A DNA stretch of 64,000 nucleotides from assembly GCF_032062135.1 (NCBI RefSeq), contig NC_092859.1, positions 108,561,311 through 108,625,310 of the forward strand, written 5' to 3'. Shown here piece by piece: positions 25,638 through 64,000 of the stretch (positions are counted from its first letter, which is position 1; every line of letters starts with the position of its first letter). The translations under genes and the position numbers were made by a program. Source of the DNA: Pyxicephalus adspersus (Eukaryota > Chordata > Amphibia > Anura > Pyxicephalidae). The notes under the pieces were generated by a model that had not been told where the DNA came from, made no database searches, and was given only the letters and a program-made list of their open reading frames with translations.

Positions 25638-25735
25638 ACTACAAGGCAAGCATCGGCTTGTGCGGCTCCGGAGTGTGTACGCCCGCTGTCTCCTGCTGTC
25701 TCCCGCTCGGTGAGTATTTTTTTTTTCTTTTTCTA

Positions 25736-25782
25736 CTAGGTCTTATTTTCGGGGTAGGTCTTATTTTCGGGGAAACACGGTA
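25736..25782. repeat. End of a MITE with GGTCTTATTTTCGGGG motif
   Basis: The motif GGTCTTATTTTCGGGG occurs twice in 40 bp and the element ends GAAACACGGTA. This is a familiar vertebrate transposon-terminus style. The other end presumably lies in or beyond the assembly gap to the left. Confidence 0.5.
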
Positions 25783-28700
25783 TATACATACATACACCTT
25801 GGTAAATTGGGCCCAGCTCCTCAGTATTCTTCTCAAACCAGGAATCTGACAGTAGGCTGGTTGTTGGGAGTTATGCAAACATAAAAATGTATTCATGGGT
25901 AGTTTCCAAGTCTGACTGGGAAAGAAAAATTTAGAGGACATTGTATGTGCACCAGCCATGAAATGAGGTGAACTTGCTGCTACATTTATTGCACAGTGTG
26001 AGAAGATCTGTGTGTTGTGACATCAGTAAAAACATTTTTAGCACAAGTGAAAAGTCAGTACAGGCGTGCATGCCTGAAGGCAAGCTTGCATGCTTTTTTA
26101 ATGCTGGAGTTTAGCTTTAAAAACAAATCTTGTATTCACGTTTTATCTGCCATGTCAACAAATCCTTTTTGGCTGAGTGCCTGTGATTGTTAATGAGTGC
26201 TAGAGCAAGCATTCCCTGAAATTTATTAGAACTTTATATCGTGTTTCTCTAGACACTGAGATTGTTAAGCAACTGAGAATTTGCCTAAATTCTCCTACTG
26301 GCTGCATAGATCAGAAACCATAGCAATAGTCTAATATTATTAATCTTTGTAGCCTTTTAACATTACATTGGCAAACAGATATTTTTGGTTTGTTCAACCA
26401 TGCACATTGTCTTTAAGGCCCACCACATTTCTCTGATTACACTGTGAATAATACTTCTCCATTGGTGTTCTTAAAGCAGACCTTCTAGCAAAATGGAAGG
26501 TTTGTTACGCTGGCGAGATGCTCCCTTCCTTCCTAAAACTAATATATGTAATGTAAGTGATACGCAAAGCAATAAGTAAGAAGTTAGGGTTATACCTAAT
26601 TTACCCATCTTTCGCATCAGTGAGCATGATGTACTAGTGAGCATGATGTACTAGTGAGCGTGATGTTCTAGTGAGCAGGGCACGCAGAGTCCCCACGCAG
26701 AGTCCCTCCAGTTGATTGCAAGAGGTTCACATGAAAAATTGGTCTGGTCTGCATTTTATAGGACTTTTCCTGGAGGTGCAGTAATGTCCTGCTCCTGGCA
26801 CTTTATGGAGAAGACAGAGGTAAGGAAAGCATAATCATAACTTAATCCTTTATAAGTACGTATTGGATGGCCTTTCATTTTCTTTGAAATGCACACTTCA
26901 AGTTCCTCGTACCAACAATCTTTTTGCATGTTTTATTTTGTATTTTTTATTGCAATCATTTCTCTTGTTTCCTATGTTTTAAAGCATGTAATGTGTTACC
27001 CAGTAGGTAAATATAAAAGTATACATTTCTTCATTTTTATGTGCAGCTGTAGAGGCAGAAACCACCTACACAATGCACAGGCTTTAAAATTTACTATAAT
27101 TTCAAAACTTTCTCCCACTGTTCATAACCTAGTGAGATTTCTGTATTTATTTAGCGATGATAAGATGTGATGGTACTCTATATGCCACAAATGAACGCCT
27201 TACAACTGTTTTTTTTTTTTTTTTTTATGCTGAACAGAGAAGTCGAATTTAAATGTTTGAGTAGTGGTAAAACATTACAATAGGTGTACATGGGGAAAAA
27301 GACAAAAAAATTATCCCTACATCCTAATGCATTGCTGATAATTGTCCCATTTACTTTGGTGGGAAAAGTCCTTTGTGCTGTTTCAATATTTGTTTTACGG
27401 TAGATTGTTTAATGTAATAGGATAAAGAACTAACTGTAAATACTGAAGATGAATGAAAACAGACACTTCTTTATACCACATGCTGCTGCAATACTTTAAT
27501 AAGGAAGCTTGTCAAATGTAAATGATATGCAGTCATGTGTAAAAATTGGGGTACACCCTAGAGAAGTTGTTAATTTTTTCAAAATATTTGAACAGGCAAA
27601 CTTTAGAGTTCCTTCAAGCAGTGCCAGAGATAAAGCTCGGAAAAGGGCATTGCCATCTAAAAAGTCCATAAAAAAGTACACTTAGTCATTGAACATATCA
27701 AACAAATTAACATTTTTTTTTTGTGCCATCATAAGTTAACAAGGGATGTGGAACGAGGGTGGGGATTTAAAGTTAAAGAAAGGGTCATAACTTACTGAAA
27801 TCCATCCTCCTTCAGAGACTTATACGTTAACATTTTATTTATTTATTTCTCATAATTGGCATGATTGAGCACAGCAGGTTTTGGGGCTTTTAGGTCCTCT
27901 GGAAGAAATTCAGAGCTGGCTACCTATTTAAGGTGGGGTTATGGCAGTTTTATTTATCCTATTAATTTTTGTATGTTCGTACTCTTCCAGTGGTGTTTTA
28001 CAAACTATAGGATGTTAAATAAAAGTTGTAGCAATTGAAATGATATATTTACTCATTTGGTTTCATTGATTTTTTTTCTGCTTCCTTTCCATGTTTAACA
28101 GGAAAGCCTGTATGCTACATATTTCACAGGACGGCTTCTGTCATTACCCATAGGTTTATTTTTTTTTGTGTTACAATACTGAATAGAAAGCCGTTCAATG
28201 CATAATGGATGGGGTTTCCTGTTTTTGACTGCTGACTAATTCGGTAATGTGAATATTTGATTCTGTAGGTGCAATTCTGAATTTTTTTTAATTTTTTTTT
28301 TTAACTTCTGTGTTCTTATGTGTTTTTTTTGTCTATAAAACTATGGAGCCTGGCATTGAATCATCAGGAATCCTGAAACTTTCCCATCAGATTTCAGATT
28401 ATAATTACTGTCTAGAAAATAAGCAAGCCACTTTGAGTAATGAACCAGTTACTGAACAGTAGACCATTTTATTTTATAATCCAATATGCAGCGATATAAT
28501 CTAATATGATGAAATAGGATTTGTATCCGTATGTTCTTTGCATTTAGTATAGGAAAATACATTAGAACTCGATAATTTATTTTTTTTTATATTTTTGAAT
28601 TGTTTTGTGAAATATACTTGTGTATATATGTACAAACTTTACATACACACAAGATATTATAAATCTTGAGGTTTGTCAAAAGCGTTTTACATATTTAATT

Positions 28701-29954
28701 ATCTCTACAGGTAACTTTAGTTTTTGGATGAGTTCCCAGCCCAGCAGCTGGTGTTGGATTCCATTACCTTTCAAACTATCAGAGCCACCTGCCCCCCCCC
28801 CCCCCCCCTTCTTATTTCCACATCCTATGACTTGCTATTGGTCCATAATCCTGATGGGTGATCTACCTAGACAATAACCAAACTTTGTATGAGTGTGAGC
28901 AGGCTGTAGCTGAAGTCCCTGAAATTATTTGCTGTCTTCAAATTTTTCGCCGCAGGGCTGTTTAGAGTTTGAAGAGTTTAACCGGCCCAGGAAGCTGCCT
29001 ACAAAGTCCCATAGACACAAATTTCTGTCAATGGAAAATGCTTATGCTGTGACAGGAAGGTATTGTGCTACTCTCATTATATTTAGCAAATCACGTCTGC
29101 TGCCTGCATTTTCTTGTCATTTCACCCAACCAATCACACACTCCTACTTTTGTTATTGGCTGAATGAAAGAGTAGGGGGGAAGGAATCGGATCCTTCCTT
29201 GACCAGCGAAGGGTGTTACCCACAAGGGCAATGGTGCTGTTCAGCACGGCCCATGGCTGCTAATGGTCCCTCTTCTCTACAAATTTCTACTCCGAGCTGA
29301 ACCTCAACATTTCATACACAGCAATTTTTGAAAACCTAATGCACTTGTCATGGATTTAGTGGTCAGTTCTTGTTTGCTTTGCACTGAAGGTCGTAGGCTG
29401 TGCAAAATTACACTCCCATACAGTATACAGTACAAGGCATCCTTGTATGAACATAACCCTCTTTGTTGTAATACATATTAGAGGAATTTAAGGAAAAAAA
29501 AAGCATTTGTTGTATTGAGATTGTTACTACCTATGTTTTATAGCAGACATCTATTTTAATAAGTTACCTTTTAAAGAGAAGTTAAATTGGTTGGCTTATG
29601 TACATGTTCCATGAATGGAGACTTTTTAAACAATGTTGTACTATTGCAAAAAAAAAAAAAAAAAAAAATGCTTCTTCCAGTGTCCGCAGCAGCCAAGATC
29701 ATGCTAGCCGCAAGCAGCACAAATATGTCAGTGTGGCCATTAGGAATTTGGAGTCGTAGGATGGCAGCCAAGCTTTATGCATAAAAGATTATATTATGCT
29801 TTTAGGGAAAGTTTTTAGTTTCCACTTTTTACTAGCTGTATATTATATAGAATTCTTTTTAGCTAAATGTGATTGCGTCTGCTGTATAAAATGCTAAGTA
29901 ATATTGCTCTATGAGCAGTGTTATTACATAAGGTTCAACAGTTAATAAATCTTC
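25783..29954. other. Unassigned non-coding DNA
   Basis: Contains the tandem repeats at 26619-26707 and a C(17) homopolymer around 28793-28809. 28929-29300 is open for 123 codons and GC-richer than its surroundings, with an ATTGG box context, but shows no known protein similarity. An A(21) run lies at 29648-29668. Confidence 0.45.
26619..26707. repeat. Tandem repeat: 17-bp unit x3.4, then 13-bp unit x2
   Basis: The unit AGTGAGCATGATGTACT is repeated at 26619, 26636 and 26653 with a partial copy at 26670. The third copy has two substitutions. Immediately after, ACGCAGAGTCCCC is repeated twice from 26682. Confidence 0.85.
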
Positions 29955-30266
29955 TAATTTACTTGTGTCCATTCCTTCACTACACTGTCCAAATTGCCGA
30001 TCTTACTGCGCATGCCCATTGAAGAAAAAGCTCACTCTGCGCATGCCCAAGATTGTGCCTCCTGGAATGTGTGCCATGAGTGTCCCAGGAGGCTCTATGC
30101 TCCCATCCTGTCTTTATCGCTGCACTGATCCTCGCAAGAGGAGGGGCTTCACGTTTCTTTTTTTTTTTACCATTCCCCAAAAAGAAGGTAATTTGTTGTC
30201 TTACATAAATAGGTTTTCTACCCTTTAATTGTAAAGTAAAAAATCTTATTGATAGGTCCACTTTAG
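29955..30266. repeat. TTAA-MITE family, diverged copy 3
   Basis: It contains two actgcgcatgcccat-type motifs, the cataaataggttttctaccc block and a terminal aggtccactttaggg, all paralleling copies 1 and 2. The ends are too eroded for exact boundaries. Confidence 0.55.
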
Positions 30267-30666
30267 GGAAATAGATTTGGACTTTGATGACTACAAAAAA
30301 AGCAAACAGTGTGACCTAGGGAAAACAAATAGAGTTCTGGGGTCCTGATTACCCAATATAGAGATCTAGTCAGACCTCATTTAGAATGCCGTGGCCAGAT
30401 CTGTTGCCCTCACAAAAGGATGTATGGTAAGACACCACTAGTGACTGGTAAATTATTACAAGTTTTCATATTTTATTACATCAGCTTTTTGTTGAGTTTG
30501 AGGTTTTATTTTAGTTGATTTGAAGGTAATAAAAAGTATGGCTTTCACCCAGTTAGTTTTGGCCCTTTACCTGATAAAATTTAGCTGCACCCAGCCAGGG
30601 ATGGTAAACTATTTTTGAATGTATTTAAGATTATGCTCATAATGATCTGCAGGTAGTTGTCCAGTT

Positions 30667-31021
30667 CAGCGGTCGCCAACCATTTTGGTCCCGCGGACCA
30701 CTAGAATTACTGGCTCCTGACCGCACAAAAGTGGGGAGGCAGTTGTCAATCAAAAGGGAGGAACCTCCCCCATAGTGATGTCATAACACCATAACCCTGC
30801 CCACTCTGCCATTGAAGATCTGTGCCTGCAATGGGAGAGTGGGCAGGTTGTGTCGCGAAACACAGCCCGCCCACTTACCTGAACCAAGGATTTGCACGGG
30901 GGATATTGTCCGTGGCTCTGACTGGTGCATCCTTCCGGCGGGGGCCTTCTCCTGACGCCACTCGGGGGCACACCAGCCAAAGCCGCGGACCACCAAAATC
31001 TTCAGCGGTTGGCGACCGCTG
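30667..31021. mobile_element. hAT-type MITE with CAGCGGTCGCCAACC inverted repeats
   Basis: The termini CAGCGGTCGCCAACC and GGTTGGCGACCGCTG are perfectly inverted over 15 bp and more loosely over about 35 bp. It is flanked by gtccagtt (30659-30666) and gtctagtt (31022-31029), an 8-bp target duplication with one mismatch. Eight-bp duplication plus a CAG...CTG terminus is the hAT signature. The 355-bp GC-rich interior has no transposase. A related truncated copy is at 41376-41620. Confidence 0.88.
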
Positions 31022-31703
31022 GTCTAGTTCCATTATGTTTTTTTTTTTTTTTTTTTTTTTTTTTTGTAGAATTTCATAAAACCCATTTTGGAGAAATATA
31101 CTTCACTGTCCATTTTCTCATACAAGAACCCAAGGTCATGCGTTTCTGTTACCAATATGCTGTTGCTGATAGATATTCTCACTGTGGAAGCTTAATTCCA
31201 TAGGAAGTTTCATTCCTAGATAGTCCCTACACACACAAGAAAAAAGGGTAATGAATTTCTTCGATAAATTAGGAACATGAATGGAGGTCAGAGTTATTCT
31301 ACTTTTATCTTCTCCTTGTCTTGGCTCCATGTAACTGACTTCAAGAAAAGGAAATTAATGTTGGCACTTTGGAGACAAATCTTGTTTTTTCTTAGCCTGG
31401 GACACCGAGCAGTATATTTAGCAATTCCACAGGCCGCATTGAGATATGAAGGTTGACACGTAGTTAACACATCCCTTGCATTTGAAAAATAGTTTATAAA
31501 GCCCTGTTTCAGATATTTGGGTACTCTCTGAACCACCAACTGGTAAATTCTGGTTAATCAGCAGGCTGCCAATATTTCTCATGTATCTTGTCTATTAAAT
31601 GGATTACTTCTACCCCACTATAACAATTAAAGTCCGTAAATGTGATCTTCCTTGTGATTTAGTTTTGTAAAATCAGAAACCTGTCAAAAAGAGCAAAATC
31701 TTC

Positions 31704-31870
31704 CAGTGTTCTCCCCAGCTCCTTTTAGCTGGGCGCACCACCCAGCACTTTTCAGTGAGCACCTGGCTGTTTTTATATGGCTACTGAAGTGTTGGGTAAC
31801 AATACAGGGGCTGCCACCCGCCTACAATTTCTTCCCACCCGGCTCAAAAAAATTCCCGAGTTGAGCACTG
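31704..31870. repeat. MITE family CAGTGTTCTCCCC, copy 2
   Basis: CAGTGTTCTCCCCAGCTCC at the left and GAGTTGAGCACTG at the right. It is homologous to 22993-23159. Partial relatives begin at 54770 and 57788. Confidence 0.6.
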
Positions 31871-32615
31871 TCCTCTATTAAAGATCATTGTAAGTGGTAA
31901 TTCAGTTTTTGGTATACATCTTGTGACTCTGGAGATCTAAGAGATATTACAAATAGCTGGTTGGAGTTCAGGTTATCTGCCTTTAATACTCTATGAATCC
32001 TTGACCTGGAGCGAGGAGGCAGCTCACTTGTTAGCTGGTTTAGACACAAATTCCACGCACACTGTTAGCTGCAAGCATTCTTTTTTTTTTTTTTTTTTAC
32101 ATGTTATTAAAGTTAGATCAGTGTTAAGCCTGCTACAGATGTCAAATTTATGTAGCAGAAGACTATATTTCATGATCATTTGCAGCGACACTATATAGTG
32201 AAAAAGCAGTGTACGCACTGCACTGTTAAGGCCTATGCTGAGGGGAGGGGAACAAGGAGTAATAGGCACCCTGCTGCGTCTTCCGCTATAGGAAATGGCA
32301 TTGTCCTTGGTTGGGGGACTGCTGTACATACAATTTTTACCCAGAATCACACTTGTCTCAACCATTATCTCTTAGGTGTATGAAGCCATACATCCATACA
32401 ATTGGCATTCTTTCTAAAGAGTTCAGCAATGTCCACTCCATTATCATAGGTCCACCTTAAGTCTTGTTTTAAATTTGCAAACTAAATCTGATTTCAGTAT
32501 TTAAAATGAAATGGTATTGCTCCCAGTTGCATTTCAGCATTTTTTTCATGGTGTCGAAAAAGTTTTAATCTGTCAGTATCACTGTAACCATTCATTATTC
32601 ACTCCCTTGTTACAG
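31871..32615. other. Intron end before exon a
   Basis: Non-coding sequence leading to the polypyrimidine tract and tacag acceptor of exon a. A T(20) tract lies at about 32079-32098. No first exon of USP6NL is recognisable here. Confidence 0.6.
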
Positions 32616-63324
<30,709 letters not shown>

Positions 63325-64000
63325 GTGAGAACTCAAAAATAGCAGTCAATTTTGTATTTCATCTTTGTTTATATATTTCTGCTGCATGCAGCCTAATATA
63401 TTTCATTTTATTTGAACTACGTAACATTAAAATGTTGAAGCGCCTAGACTTTTTGTCAAATGGAAAGAATTTACTATTTACAAATCAAAATGGCTTTATA
63501 CACTGTTTCAAATATAGGCATTGTAATGTTTTTTCCTCTTTTACTGGGACCCACAATCTACTCTAATTAAATTGTTTACTACATTCATGTTTTAAAAATA
63601 TTGAAAATTTTAAATGATTTTGAAAAATGTTTGCTAGTTTTATCTGACAATCTTTTACAGAAGTTTTATTTGAAGGTCAATTTAAAGTATTTGTAGTGTT
63701 TCTGTAATACTTTTCTCCTTTTGATTTCATTGCTTTGAGCGAAGTGATACCTCTGATATTCACTCTTTTACATCAGACCACCCCAAAAGTTAGGCCCTGT
63801 ACTGATGTCTGATGATGATCTTTTGTGACCTTTTCCAGTGGTAGAAGAGAGAACGAGCACTGTGCACACAACTACCTTTTGTTCTTTGGAGACGGTAGAA
63901 GGAGGATGAGTAAGCAGCACTCCTCCATAGGCCTGATCAGCATTCGTTCCCTTTACCTATATCAGGGTTAATGCTGGGGAAAGTCTCTGTCCCTTTATAC

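Noticed and set aside
24930..25849. Open frames of 239-298 codons around 25 kb
   Set aside because: They exist only because the 622 N bases contain no stop codons.
26619..26707. CRISPR-like array
   Set aside because: Units are contiguous without spacers, and the sequence is plainly eukaryotic intron or intergenic DNA.

Overview
The window is AT-rich vertebrate nuclear DNA, most likely from a frog. It holds GT-AG exons a few dozen to about 120 bp long, kilobase-scale introns and a dense, mostly decayed load of transposons. The repeat types present (CR1/L2-like LINE tails, several Tc1 lineages, TTAA-flanked MITEs, hAT-like MITEs, a tRNA-like SINE) are what I would expect in an anuran. That placement is inference, not a sequence match.

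The one conventional gene is on the plus strand. Ten coding exons between 32616 and 63324 encode about 275 consecutive residues of an RN-tre/USP6NL-type Rab GTPase-activating protein. They cover the N-terminal lead and the first two thirds of the TBC domain, including both catalytic fingers (IxxDxxR in the exon at 48793-48902, YxQ in the exon at 54336-54456). All ten exons keep a continuous reading frame with matching phases and canonical splice sites, so the locus looks intact. The initiator exon is not identified; it lies either in the first 32.6 kb or off the left edge. The rest of the TBC domain and the C-terminal tail lie beyond 64000.

Region by region: 1-32615 is non-coding on present evidence (5' intron or upstream DNA). 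It contains a CR1/L2-like LINE 3' end, three Tc1-type transposase relics (one with long terminal inverted repeats), TTAA-flanked MITEs, a hAT-type MITE with a near-perfect 8-bp target duplication, a near-perfect 86-nt hairpin, and a 622-bp assembly gap. 32616-50527 holds seven exons separated by introns with a second gap, a SINE, an L1-like ORF2 C-terminal relic, a fourth Tc1 relic and a 686-bp hAT-like MITE. 50528-64000 holds three more exons. The 8-kb intron at 54457-62498 contains a 5'-truncated L1-like LINE abutting a Tc1 relic and, antisense to the host gene, an undamaged 208-codon intronless ORF with a perfect RING-H2 finger.

That RING-H2 ORF is the most interesting unexplained item. 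The 14033-14118 hairpin and the several families of small hairpin elements come next. Nothing here resembles an operon, CRISPR array or prokaryotic system.
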